Shown: positions 25,976 to 34,880 of the stretch, in pieces
Layout of the letters: each line of letters opens with the position of its first letter
Numbering within the stretch: position 1 is the stretch's first letter
Assembly: GCA_029211065.1 (NCBI GenBank)
Contig: JARGFK010000014.1
Span: 1 to 60,283 of the forward strand
Length of the DNA stretch: 60,283 bases
DNA from: Desulfobacterales bacterium
Lineage (GTDB): Bacteria; Desulfobacterota; Desulfobacteria; Desulfobacterales; JARGFK01
Direction of reading: 5' to 3'
Program-made: the position numbers and the translations under genes
Notes under the pieces: generated by a model
The model's input: the letters and a program-made list of their open reading frames with translations, nothing else
What the model was told of the DNA's origin: nothing
The model's database searches: none

Positions 25976-27049
25976 ATGCCCATCGTTTTAACCCATGAAG
26001 AGGTTGAAGGCATTCTGACGATGGCCGATACCATCGAAGCCCTGGAAAAAGCCTATGAACAGCTGGGGCAGGGAAAAGCAATCACCCGGCCGCGCTCCGA
26101 TATCATTATACCGGGTTATTCCGAGTGGGCCGGAGCGATTTACGCCCTTAAAACCATGGACGGGGCGGTGCCGGAAATGGGGTATGCTTCCATCCGACTG
26201 AATTCCGACACGGTTCACTGGCCTGTAAAAAACGGCAAACAGTATCGTGAAAAAATACCCACCATGCCGGGAAATCGCTGGATGGCGCTGGTGCTGCTGT
26301 TCAGCGTCCGGAACGGAGAATTGCTGGCGATCATGCCGGACGGGGTGGTGCAGCGAAACCGGGTGGGGGGCACCAACGGTCTGGGCGCCAAATATATGGC
26401 GCGCGGCGATGCAAAGGTATATGGACTTTTCGGCACCGGCTGGCAGGCCGGGGGGCAGTTGATGGCGGTTGCGGCCGTGCGGGACTTGGAACGGGTAAAG
26501 GTATACAGCCGCAACTCCGACAGTCGCAAAGCTTTTGCTGAGCATTGGCGCAAACGGCTGTCGCTTGATATTCAGGCGGTGGATAGTCCCGAGGATGTGG
26601 TCAAGGAGAGCGACATTGTCGGGCTTGCCACCAGTACGATTGAACCGATTTTTAAAACAGCCTGGCTGACGCAAGGGCTGCATCTCACCTGTATCAAACC
26701 GCCGGAATGCGAGGCCACTGTTTACCAAAAAGTGGATCGGCTGGCCATCAATTTCAAACATGGCTATCCCAACCACTATTACCTGGGCCAAAAACCGGTG
26801 GATGCGCTGGAAAAGGCCTGGACGACCGGGAAGGAAATGAATTTAGACGGGGTACCGGAACTGTGTGATCTTATTACAGGCAAAGCCGTATCCCGGCAGG
26901 ATGACAGCGAGACCAATTGTTTTTTAAACAATATCGGCCTGGGTTTTCAGTTTTCCGCTGTGGCCGGCCGGGTGTATGAGCTTGCCAGAGAGAAAGGGAT
27001 CGGAAAAGAATTGCCTCTGGACTGGTTTACCCAACCGGTCCATCCATAA
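25976..27049 (+). CDS. ornithine cyclodeaminase / mu-crystallin family protein
   Basis: 357 residues. The nucleotide-binding motif GLFGTGWQAGGQLMAV lies near 150-165, followed by ERVKVYSRNSDSRKAFAEHW and DIVGLATSTIEPIF, all typical of the family. Members are NAD(P)-linked enzymes acting on amino or imino acids (ornithine cyclodeaminase, ketimine reductase, opine-type dehydrogenases). The substrate is not clear. A strong AAAGGAGGACGG precedes the ATG. First gene of an operon with UbiD and a molybdoenzyme, which argues against simple proline synthesis. Confidence 0.88.
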   Translation: MPIVLTHEEVEGILTMADTIEALEKAYEQLGQGKAITRPRSDIIIPGYSEWAGAIYALKTMDGAVPEMGYASIRLNSDTVHWPVKNGKQYREKIPTMPGNRWMALVLLFSVRNGELLAIMPDGVVQRNRVGGTNGLGAKYMARGDAKVYGLFGTGWQAGGQLMAVAAVRDLERVKVYSRNSDSRKAFAEHWRKRLSLDIQAVDSPEDVVKESDIVGLATSTIEPIFKTAWLTQGLHLTCIKPPECEATVYQKVDRLAINFKHGYPNHYYLGQKPVDALEKAWTTGKEMNLDGVPELCDLITGKAVSRQDDSETNCFLNNIGLGFQFSAVAGRVYELAREKGIGKELPLDWFTQPVHP

Positions 27050-27090
27050 AAACGAGCGTCCATTATTTACATAAGGAGGAATAAAACGAC

Positions 27091-28563
27091 ATGACAGATA
27101 CGCTAAAGAGCAGCATGAATCATCACGTTCCATTTGACGACCTGCGGCAGTGGATGGCAGAGGCCGATAAGCTGGGCGAACTGCGCAAGGTCGACGGCGC
27201 CACCTGGCAGGAAGAGATCGGGATGGCCACCGAGCTGCTGCAGCACGACGAAAAAGCGCCCACGGTCTTGTTTGACAACATCCCCGGCGCACCGGCGGGC
27301 TACCGGGTACTGGTTAACTTTTTCGCCGGCAAACGCATGAACATGACACTGGGCTTTCCCACCGATTTAAGCAAGTTTGAGCTGAGCCGGGCGTTTATGG
27401 ATGTCTACCGGCGTGGTCTGGAAAACTTGATCCCCCATGAAATCGTAACGGACGGCCCGGTCCTGGAAAATGTCATCACCGGGGATGACGTCGATGTCAC
27501 CAAGTTTCCGACGCCGATCTGGCATGAGGCCGATACCGGCCGGTATATCGGCACCGGCAGCTTCGACGTGACCCGCGATCCGGATGAGGGCTGGATTAAT
27601 ACCGGCACCTACCGGGTCATGATTCATGACGCCAAACGGGTCGGGTTCTACATTTCCCCCGGCAAGCACGGCCGTGTTCACAGAGACACATACATGGCCC
27701 GGGGAGAAGCCATGCCGGCCTGTATCGTCATCGGCAGCGACCCCCTGATGTTTTTGATGTCAAGCACCGAAGTGCCCCACGGCGTGTGCGAATATGATGT
27801 GGCCGGCGCGATCCGCAACCGGCCGATGCCGATTGTCAAGGGACAGATCACAGGGCTTCCCTTTCCAGCCAACGCCGAAATCGTGCTGGAAGGGTTTGTG
27901 GAGCCGGGCAACCTGCTGCCGGAAGGGCCCTTCGGCGAGTGGACCGGTTATTACGGCAGCGATGTCCGGGAAGAACCGGTTCTGGATATCAAGGCCATTT
28001 ATCATCGCAACGATCCCATCATCCTGGGATGCCCGCCCCAGCGGCCGCCGGAAGAACAGTCGCGCTACCGCGCGGTGATCCGCTCGGCCCTGATTTGGGA
28101 CCAGGTTTTAAAGGCGGGCGTGCCCGATGTTAAAGCGGTTTGGACGCATGAATGCGGCGGTTCCCGCCTCTTGACGGCGATATCCATCAAACAGCGCTAC
28201 CCCGGCCATGCCAAACAGGCCGGTGTTATTGCTTCGCAATGCCGGGCCGGCGCCTATGCCGGGCGGTTTGTGATCGTCGTCGACGACGATGTCGATGTGA
28301 CCGACCTGGACTTCGTCATGTGGGCGGTGTGCACGCGCTGTGATCCGGCTACGTCCATTAATGTTCTGACCAATACCTGGAGCACGCCGCTGGATCCCCG
28401 CATCGATCCAAAGGACAAGGCCATGGGCAACAACACCAACTCCCGGGCAATTATCGACGCCTGTCGTCCGTATCACTGGCGCCACCAGTTTCCCAAAGTA
28501 AACATGCCGAGTCCGGAAACAACCAAAAGAGCCTGGGAAAAGTTTTCGTACCTGTTTAAATAG
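27091..28563 (+). CDS. UbiD family (prenylated-FMN) decarboxylase
   Basis: 490 residues, typical UbiD length. UbiD enzymes use prenylated FMN to remove or add carboxyl groups on aromatic and unsaturated acids. The catalytic triad seems present: Arg near 175 in TGTYRVMIH, and two Glu near 277-282 in LPEGPFGEWTGYYG. The C-terminal VVVDDDVDVTDLDFVMWAV block binds metal and multimerises in the family. AAGGAGG lies upstream. No UbiX (prenyltransferase) gene is in the window. With the HBCR-like genes next to it, an aromatic acid is the probable substrate. Confidence 0.93.
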   Translation: MTDTLKSSMNHHVPFDDLRQWMAEADKLGELRKVDGATWQEEIGMATELLQHDEKAPTVLFDNIPGAPAGYRVLVNFFAGKRMNMTLGFPTDLSKFELSRAFMDVYRRGLENLIPHEIVTDGPVLENVITGDDVDVTKFPTPIWHEADTGRYIGTGSFDVTRDPDEGWINTGTYRVMIHDAKRVGFYISPGKHGRVHRDTYMARGEAMPACIVIGSDPLMFLMSSTEVPHGVCEYDVAGAIRNRPMPIVKGQITGLPFPANAEIVLEGFVEPGNLLPEGPFGEWTGYYGSDVREEPVLDIKAIYHRNDPIILGCPPQRPPEEQSRYRAVIRSALIWDQVLKAGVPDVKAVWTHECGGSRLLTAISIKQRYPGHAKQAGVIASQCRAGAYAGRFVIVVDDDVDVTDLDFVMWAVCTRCDPATSINVLTNTWSTPLDPRIDPKDKAMGNNTNSRAIIDACRPYHWRHQFPKVNMPSPETTKRAWEKFSYLFK

Positions 28564-28644
28564 TCCCGGCGTTTTAGCTTAAGGATCGATCCAGCTATCG
28601 AACGGCGTAGGGGTGCGACCGCGGGTCGATTTAAGGAATTGAAC

Positions 28645-29640
28645 ATGCGGCTGCCGAAATTCTCATGTGTGAAAGTTGCGTCTGTGGAAGAGGCCTCCCG
28701 CCTGCTGGCGCAGCCGGACGTTGAAACCTGTCTGTCGGCAGGCGGTACGGAGCTTTTACCTCGCATGAAATACGGGCTCTCTCGCCCCCAAAAGCTCATC
28801 AGCCTTAAGGGGGTGGCAGCGGAAGCGCCGGTATTGGGGGAAGACGGCAGCATCCAACTGCACGCCCTGATGACGCTGTCGGCGGTGGCGGCGTCTCACC
28901 TTGTTCAGGAAAACGCGCCGGTTCTTGCGGCCGCTGCGGCCGCGGTCGGTTCCAACGAAATCCGCAACATGGCCACTCTGGGAGGCAATTTATGCCAGGA
29001 CAGTCGCTGTCTTTACTACAATCAACCGCACGATTTCCAGTTTACGGCACCCTGTTTTAAGCGGGGCGGCGATCAGTGCTATTTTATCCCCGCAGGGAAA
29101 AAGTGCCGGGCGGTTTTCATGGCAGACACCGCGCCGGCATTAATCAGCCTGGGGGCAAACGTCTATGTCGTGGGACCGGTAGGCTCTGGCAGCATACCAC
29201 TGGAAAAGCTTTACAGCAACGATCCCCTGCGGCCGGTAACACTGGCTTCCGGGGAGATTCTCTCCCGGATAATAATCCCGGCCCGGCCGATGCAACGGGT
29301 AGAGGCCTTTGCTAAATTCAGCTGGCGGCCCGGTTTTGAATTCAGTGCCGTCAGCGTGGCTGTTGTTCTGGATCTGGATGAGGATCGGCAGACCTGCCGC
29401 AGTGCCCGGCTTTCGGTGGGATCCATAGCGGCAGGGCCCCTGCGGCCCCTCAAGGCCGAGGCGGTCCTTGCGGGCGGGCGCCTGAGCGACAAAGTGATTA
29501 CAGCGGCTGCCGATCAGGCCGCAGCGGAAATCCATCCGGTTCCGCATCATGGTTATTCCCGGGTCTATCTGACAGAATGTTTGAGGGCTCAGGTCCGGCG
29601 GGTTTTACATTCAGCCATCGGGCCGCTTGCTAAAACATAA
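28645..29640 (+). CDS. FAD/4Fe-4S subunit, 4-hydroxybenzoyl-CoA reductase beta-like
   Basis: 331 residues from the ATG at 28645 (AAGGA 7 bases before; a TTG at 28639 is the alternative). FAD motifs: LSAGGTELLPRMK near 30-42 and TLGGNLCQD near 111-119. Distinctive are Cys122, 137, 145 and 154 (DSRC, APC, DQC, KKC), which match the cysteines of the extra [4Fe-4S] cluster found only in the beta subunit of 4-hydroxybenzoyl-CoA reductase, not in ordinary xanthine-dehydrogenase or CO-dehydrogenase medium subunits. That cluster lets the enzyme run as a low-potential dehydroxylase. This supports a reductive aromatic role. Confidence 0.88.
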   Translation: MRLPKFSCVKVASVEEASRLLAQPDVETCLSAGGTELLPRMKYGLSRPQKLISLKGVAAEAPVLGEDGSIQLHALMTLSAVAASHLVQENAPVLAAAAAAVGSNEIRNMATLGGNLCQDSRCLYYNQPHDFQFTAPCFKRGGDQCYFIPAGKKCRAVFMADTAPALISLGANVYVVGPVGSGSIPLEKLYSNDPLRPVTLASGEILSRIIIPARPMQRVEAFAKFSWRPGFEFSAVSVAVVLDLDEDRQTCRSARLSVGSIAAGPLRPLKAEAVLAGGRLSDKVITAAADQAAAEIHPVPHHGYSRVYLTECLRAQVRRVLHSAIGPLAKT

Positions 29641-29654
29641 GGGGAGGGACCAGC

Positions 29655-30149
29655 ATGGTTGAGTATACCGGGAAAAGGCTGATCCAATTGAACATCAATG
29701 GCGAGCAGTTTTCACTGGCTGTCGAGCCCCAGGAGACATTGCTTGAGGTGTTGCGAAACCAGTTGGGACTGACCGGAACCAAGGATGGCTGCGGCACGGG
29801 AGAATGCGGCGCCTGTACGGTCCTGATGGATGGAAAACCGCAACTGGCCTGTCTGCTGCTGGCAATTGATTGCCAGCAGGTGAAGATCACCACCATAGAA
29901 GGGCTGAGCACAGGGAGGCAGCTGACCTCCGTCCAGGAAGCCTTTCTGGAAGAGGGCGCTGTTCAATGCGGATTCTGTACGCCCGGCATGGTGTTGGCGA
30001 CATCCGCCTTGTTAACGGAAAACAGCCGGCCATCCGAAAAAGAAATTAAAAAAGCGCTTGAGGGCCATCTGTGCCGCTGCACCGGATATAACAAGATTAT
30101 CTCAGCGGTTCAACAGGCTTCGGCAAAGATGACCCGGAATGTAACCTAA
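29655..30149 (+). CDS. [2Fe-2S] subunit, 4-hydroxybenzoyl-CoA reductase gamma-like
   Basis: 164 residues. It has two [2Fe-2S] sites: a ferredoxin-type one with Cys46, 51, 54 and 66 (DGCGTGECGACTV...LAC), and a helical one with Cys105, 108, 140 and 142 (QCGFC...HLCRC). This is the small electron-transfer subunit of the xanthine oxidase family. It is 14 bases after the beta gene and 9 bases before the alpha gene, with GGGGAGGGA upstream. Confidence 0.94.
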   Translation: MVEYTGKRLIQLNINGEQFSLAVEPQETLLEVLRNQLGLTGTKDGCGTGECGACTVLMDGKPQLACLLLAIDCQQVKITTIEGLSTGRQLTSVQEAFLEEGAVQCGFCTPGMVLATSALLTENSRPSEKEIKKALEGHLCRCTGYNKIISAVQQASAKMTRNVT

Positions 30150-30158
30150 GGAGTCGAC

Positions 30159-32489
30159 ATGGGCGGCCTGGATTATGTAGGTAAACGGATATTGCGAAAA
30201 GACGGCCCCCTCAAGGTGACCGGTCAGGCAACGTATACGGTGGATATCCGGCCAAGCGGGCTGCTGACGGGACGGATTCTGCGAAGCCCGCATCCCCATG
30301 CCCGCATTCTGAACATTGACATCTCCCGGGCGCTCCAGCTGGCGGGTGTCAGGGCGGTGATCACCGCCAAAGATGCCCCCGGAATCAAACACGGTTTTGT
30401 CGAGACGCCCCGCTATCCGGCGGATCAGTGGCCCCTGGCAGCCAATCGGGTCCGGTATGTCGGCGAGGAGATCGCTGCGGTGGCGGCCGTTGATTCCCAT
30501 GTTGCCGCAGAAGCCCTGTCGCTGATCCGGGTGGACTATGAACCGCTTCCGGCGGTATTCGAACCGGAAGAGGCCATGGGGACGGATGCGCCCGAGATTC
30601 ATCCGCGGCATCCCAAAATCACGGACCCTTTCAGCAATATCGCCGGCAAAACCGATTCCGGCTGGGGGGACGTTGCGGAAGGTTTTGCCCGATCCCACTA
30701 CGTTCGGGAAGACCGCTTCCAAAGCCATCTGCGAACCCACGGGTATCTGGAACCGCAGGTGACCGTGGCTGATTTTGAATCGAGCGGCAAACTGAATGTG
30801 TGGACCTCTTCACAGGGTCCGTTTATCAAACGCGCCAAGCTGGCCCGGACCCTTGGTCTTGCGCAGTCGGCGGTCCGAATTCATCAGGCTTATGTGGGGG
30901 GCGCTTTCGGCGGCAAGATCGACCTCTTTTCCCATGAATTTTGCGCGGCCCTGCTGTCGCTCAAATCCGGGCGGCCGGTGAAAATTGAAGCCTCGCGCGA
31001 TGAGATTTTTTCAGCCTATCGTCACGGGCAGCCGCTGATTGTGGAGTTGAAAACCGGCGTCAAAAAGAATGGGGCCCTGCTGGCTCAGCAGATTCGGGTC
31101 ATTAACAACTGCGGCGCGTATCGCGGCAGCGGCGCCGTAATTATTTTTCTTTCCTGGGGCTTTGTGATGCTGCCCTATCGCCTGCCCAATCTGAAATATG
31201 AAGGATTTGCGGTCTACACCAACAATTCGGTCCGGGCCCCCCAGCGCGGTCACGGCGCTCCCCAGATCCGTTTCGCCGTGGATTCCCAGTTGGACATGAT
31301 TGCCGCAGAATTGGGAATGGACCCCATCGCTATCCGTCTTAAAAACGCGCGGCAGTCCGGCGAATCCCTTCCCAACGGCGACAACGTGCACAACTGCGGC
31401 CTCAGCCAATGCATTCAAAAAGCGGCCGACCATACCGGCTTTCAACAAAAATACGGCCGCAAGCGGTCCACGGCCGGGCCAACAGATCCGGTCCGTCGCG
31501 GCATCGGCATCGGGGTGAGTTCCTATTTCAGCGGGTCGCTGATTTACCCCAACAGTTCTTCGGTAGTGGTGAAAATGAATGACGACGGTTCAGCCACGCT
31601 GCTTACCGGTGCGCTGGATATCGGCCAGGGGGCCGAAACCATCCTTTGCCAGATTGTGGCCGAAGAGTTAAAAATACCAATGGATGAGATCGAGGTCATT
31701 GCGGCGGATACCGAAACAACGCCGGTGGACATCGGTTCGTGGATCAGCGGCAATGCCTATGTGACCGGCAATGCCGCGCGGGTTGCCGCAACCGAGGTCC
31801 GCAAAAAACTGCTGGAACTGGCGGCGGAAGAACTGGAGGCCAATCCGGATGATCTGGTGGTCGCAAACAAAAGTGTTTATGTGGCCGGTTCGCCGGACCG
31901 GCGGCTGTCTTATGGGCAGTTGATTGCCGCCGGCATTCGCAAGCGGCGCGGTGATCCCCTGATCGGCGAGGGCCACTGGCGCACCATGAAGGACGTACCT
32001 TTTCACCCAAGCCTGGCAACCACGAAAGGCCGCTGGAGTGAAAATTACGCCTTTGACGCCCAGGTCGCTGAGGTCGAGGTGGATACCGAAACCGGAGTCG
32101 TCCGCCTGCTGCGGGCGGTTACGGCGCACGACTGCGGCTTTCCCATCAATCCGCTCCTGGTGGAAGGACAGATCGACGGTCAGGTGTCCATGGCGCTCGG
32201 ACACGCCTTCATGGAGGAAGTCCGTATGGAGGCCGGCCGTACCTTAAACCCCAGTTTTTTAGAGTACCGCATGCCCACCATACATCAGGTGGCCGTCTCC
32301 GAACATATCGACGTCATCACCGAAAGTTATCAAAAAGATCGACCCTACCGCACCAAGGAAGTGGGCGAGGGGTATGTGTCGGCCATCCTGGCGGCGATTG
32401 CCAATGCCATTTACGATGCGGTGGGTGTCCGTCTTTTCGAAACGCCCTTTACCCCGGAAAAGATTTTAAAAGGACTGGGTAAAATATAG
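30159..32489 (+). CDS. molybdopterin catalytic subunit, 4-hydroxybenzoyl-CoA reductase alpha-like
   Basis: 776 residues, the large subunit of the xanthine oxidase family. Visible: AYVGGAFGGKIDLFSHE for molybdopterin binding; RAPQRGHGAPQ; GALDIGQGAETILCQI; and near the C-terminus KEVGEGYVSAI, holding the active-site Glu. The subunit order beta-gamma-alpha and the beta [4Fe-4S] insertion point to a 4-hydroxybenzoyl-CoA reductase relative that removes a ring hydroxyl from an aromatic CoA ester using reduced ferredoxin. No CoA ligase lies beside it. Other substrates of the family cannot be excluded. Confidence 0.9.
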   Translation: MGGLDYVGKRILRKDGPLKVTGQATYTVDIRPSGLLTGRILRSPHPHARILNIDISRALQLAGVRAVITAKDAPGIKHGFVETPRYPADQWPLAANRVRYVGEEIAAVAAVDSHVAAEALSLIRVDYEPLPAVFEPEEAMGTDAPEIHPRHPKITDPFSNIAGKTDSGWGDVAEGFARSHYVREDRFQSHLRTHGYLEPQVTVADFESSGKLNVWTSSQGPFIKRAKLARTLGLAQSAVRIHQAYVGGAFGGKIDLFSHEFCAALLSLKSGRPVKIEASRDEIFSAYRHGQPLIVELKTGVKKNGALLAQQIRVINNCGAYRGSGAVIIFLSWGFVMLPYRLPNLKYEGFAVYTNNSVRAPQRGHGAPQIRFAVDSQLDMIAAELGMDPIAIRLKNARQSGESLPNGDNVHNCGLSQCIQKAADHTGFQQKYGRKRSTAGPTDPVRRGIGIGVSSYFSGSLIYPNSSSVVVKMNDDGSATLLTGALDIGQGAETILCQIVAEELKIPMDEIEVIAADTETTPVDIGSWISGNAYVTGNAARVAATEVRKKLLELAAEELEANPDDLVVANKSVYVAGSPDRRLSYGQLIAAGIRKRRGDPLIGEGHWRTMKDVPFHPSLATTKGRWSENYAFDAQVAEVEVDTETGVVRLLRAVTAHDCGFPINPLLVEGQIDGQVSMALGHAFMEEVRMEAGRTLNPSFLEYRMPTIHQVAVSEHIDVITESYQKDRPYRTKEVGEGYVSAILAAIANAIYDAVGVRLFETPFTPEKILKGLGKI

Positions 32490-32564
32490 GGCGCCTCCCA
32501 CGGTCTCTTTTATAGCGGCTGTCAGATAAATTCCCATGGATAAGCTTCAGTTGAGAATAGATTG
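32490..32564. other. spacer with half-copy of the GCGG-TTGTCA repeat end
   Basis: TATAGCGGCTGTCAGATAAA at 32511-32530 resembles one end of the inverted-repeat family seen at 10492, 12550 and 23642. A clear partner end was not found. It lies between convergent genes. Confidence 0.3.
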
Positions 32565-33113
32565 TCAACGGAGCATACTGGCCGGGGCAACTCTTATTCC
32601 GGCTTCGGCTAGCTTCAGCCAGTTGTCCCAGGCCCTTTGAATCCGGTCCGACCGGGACAGGGCAACCCCGTGGGCCCCTATTTCCTTTTCATTGAAATAG
32701 CGTACAGCCTTTTTTCCCAGGCATTGGGCCTGATACTGGAGCCGGGCGGATTCGTTCAGAAAGACCGCCCGGACCACCGCTTCTTCCACGCTGCCGCCGG
32801 TGACGACATTGCCGTTGCCCCTGAGCAGAATGGCGTTGCCGTTACCCAGCTTATCGATCATCTGATCACCGATGTGGGCCACATCAGCGAGCTGCGGTTC
32901 ATCCAGCAAGGCTGTTTCTCCCATCAGGATGGCGCCGAAGTCATGGACCGGCCTGACCGGCTCCATGCGTATACCGAACACTTCGCACCAGGGACTCTGG
33001 GTTCGGGCGACCGCCATCACTTCCGGTCGGGCCTTATAGATGTTGACGTGCAGAAAAACCTCATTGGGGGCGCCGCCGGGAGAATTTTTGGTCAGCTTGT
33101 TTCCCTGAAAGTC
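32565..33113 (-). pseudogene. truncated class II aldolase/adducin-family remnant
   Basis: From the ATG at 33020 an open frame of 151 residues shows the C-terminal part of a class II aldolase (AILLRGNGNVVTGGSVEEAVVRAVFL). The same frame continues similar to the family upstream of that ATG (NKLTKNSPGGAPNEVFLHV) to about 33113, where it runs under the 3' end of the VWA gene. The N-terminal third of the family is missing. The metal-binding His residues seem lost: the usual HxH reads RTQ (VARTQSPW) and the HG of RGHG is RGNG, while the catalytic-position Glu (APNEV) remains. Some relatives in this family are aromatic decarboxylases, so the gene could once have served the neighbouring operon. Confidence 0.65.
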
Positions 33114-33877
33114 AACCGCTTCTCGAAATCGATTAGGGAATGTCCATAGCGATGTGGTGAGAAATCCGCCCCGCTTTCACTGAAATAGCGCGCCCAAAAT
33201 GTTTGTATGGATCGAAATTTGTTGGGATCGGCCGCACTGGCACCCGCTACGTAGACCTTAACGCCGTTTAACTTGGGGATGAGGTTGTTTTCTTGCCGAA
33301 ACTTGATGGCTGTGCTGATATACTGGCTGGTCATCTCGTCCCGATCAAATTTGTATTCCTTTGAATCCTGGATCATGTCGGACAGGATCACCAGAATTTT
33401 CCGTCGATTCTTTTCGTCGTGAAAAATGGTATCTGCAATATTCAGAGAATTTAGAATTTCGGTCTGCAGCGTCCCCTGCTTGCGAGATAAAAGCCGATTG
33501 ACCTCCCTTCTGATTTTCTGTTTGGTCTTCGTCAGGTTATTTTCAAACTGCAGACGATTCACCCAGATTGATTTTGTTGGAATTTCCTCATTCACTGCCG
33601 CCTTGAAATCGATGTAGGAACGGCCGGTGATGGTCCCCACCACCACACGATCCCCCTGCCCCAGGTGCTGATAGATCATCTCAAAGGCCTCTTTATAGAC
33701 CGTTCGTCGGGCATTATTGGTGCTGCCCGACATATCAACAAAGATGACAATCGCCCGGGAACCTTTTTCGGGCGTTACGGGTTTTTCAGAGGCGTCGACC
33801 CGCCCCTCCATTTGGCTGCATAGCAAAAGCGCGCCAAGAAGGATAACATCGAATAGTTTGAATTTAAGCTGCTTCAT
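33092..33877 (-). CDS. secreted von Willebrand factor A domain protein
   Basis: 261 residues with a signal-like hydrophobic N-terminus (about 8-28) and a VWA fold with an intact metal-ion site: DMSGS (near 48-52), a downstream Thr, and LVILSDMIQD (near 160-170). VWA domains bind protein partners through Mg2+. The preferred ATG follows AAGGAGGTT. The membrane-protein gene on the same strand ends 19 bases before it, so the two are probably co-expressed. The 3' end overlaps the aldolase remnant by about 20 bases. Confidence 0.82.
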   Translation of the reverse strand: MKQLKFKLFDVILLGALLLCSQMEGRVDASEKPVTPEKGSRAIVIFVDMSGSTNNARRTVYKEAFEMIYQHLGQGDRVVVGTITGRSYIDFKAAVNEEIPTKSIWVNRLQFENNLTKTKQKIRREVNRLLSRKQGTLQTEILNSLNIADTIFHDEKNRRKILVILSDMIQDSKEYKFDRDEMTSQYISTAIKFRQENNLIPKLNGVKVYVAGASAADPNKFRSIQTFWARYFSESGADFSPHRYGHSLIDFEKRLTFRETS

Positions 33878-33896
33878 TTGGATAACCTCCTTAACT

Positions 33897-34880
33897 TCAC
33901 AAAAGGGCCTGACCGGCCACTAATCTCAGCTGGCTGGTCACGGTTTCCAATTTTCTGTTGTCGTCCTCTTTGTCGAAATCAACACCCAGTTCATGATCAA
34001 GTTCAAAGGATTTGGGTTTTTCATGGTCGGGCCGCACACGCTGGTTGATTTTGCGGTAGTAATATATTATTTCTTGGGTTCGCTGCTGGATTCGATGTAG
34101 TTTTTGCTGCTGCTTTGTAAGAATCTTTCGATACCTTGCCTCGATGGTTCGCATGGCCTTATTGAGCTGGTTGGTCCTGCGATGTAAATGTTCGAGGTTG
34201 GGGTCCCTGTCATGCGCAAAATAGGAACAGAGGGTGGCGGCAGCCAGGATAACCAGATTCAGTCCCACAAAGGCGGCGCCTATCACCGTACTGTTGCCGA
34301 AGCTGCCGACAGCGCCCGTTTTGCTAAGATCGCCCAAGTACTGGACACGCACATAGCCGATGGAAACCAAGCCCCCGATGGTTAGGATGAGAAGTGTTCC
34401 GATCCCGATGGCATTCTTCCACCAGGGAACAGACCAGCGTTTGAAAAGGATCCCCATGGCGTGGGCAATCCAAGGTATTGCGACAGCCACCCCTACCGCC
34501 ATGATCCAGGTGAAAATCTGGCTTTCCCCGAATACTGAAAATGCTAAAGAATTCATGGGAATTTCACTCAGGACGAATAAAAGCATCAACGCATAGTATT
34601 TCATCCGGCTCAGCTCCACGCTCGGTTCGCTGCGACCGATCTTGGCAGAATGGGTATCATAGTCTTTGGAAATGCGCTGATAATCCTTAAACAGGGGTTT
34701 GTGTCTTCCGTTCAGGGTTTCTAATTTAGGACCGTATGAAGAGATTATCTGGCGGGCGCCATTCCGGGCCATTGCCATCAACTCTTGCTCGAACTGAGAA
34801 AATTGCGGATCATTCTTGCCGGGAAGATTGTTTTTGGCATCATTTACGGCATTTTGCCGCGCCTTTAATTTGCTATACAT
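33897..34880 (-). CDS. membrane protein with cytoplasmic coiled coils, VWA partner
   Basis: 327 residues: a charged helical N-terminus (1-90), about four membrane helices (near 97-115, 123-143, 157-178 and 197-217), then a long basic coiled coil (225-285, many Gln/Arg/Lys) and an acidic end (FELDHELGVDFDKEDDN). No family recognised with certainty; the shape is somewhat like DUF4407-type proteins. AAGGGGGAAAT precedes the ATG. It is the first gene of a two-gene unit with the VWA protein. The topology would suit a membrane platform for the secreted VWA protein. Confidence 0.7.
   Translation of the reverse strand: MYSKLKARQNAVNDAKNNLPGKNDPQFSQFEQELMAMARNGARQIISSYGPKLETLNGRHKPLFKDYQRISKDYDTHSAKIGRSEPSVELSRMKYYALMLLFVLSEIPMNSLAFSVFGESQIFTWIMAVGVAVAIPWIAHAMGILFKRWSVPWWKNAIGIGTLLILTIGGLVSIGYVRVQYLGDLSKTGAVGSFGNSTVIGAAFVGLNLVILAAATLCSYFAHDRDPNLEHLHRRTNQLNKAMRTIEARYRKILTKQQQKLHRIQQRTQEIIYYYRKINQRVRPDHEKPKSFELDHELGVDFDKEDDNRKLETVTSQLRLVAGQALL

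Noticed and set aside
30102-30740. 212-residue minus-strand frame
   Set aside because: Antisense to the alpha and gamma molybdoenzyme genes, no protein features.
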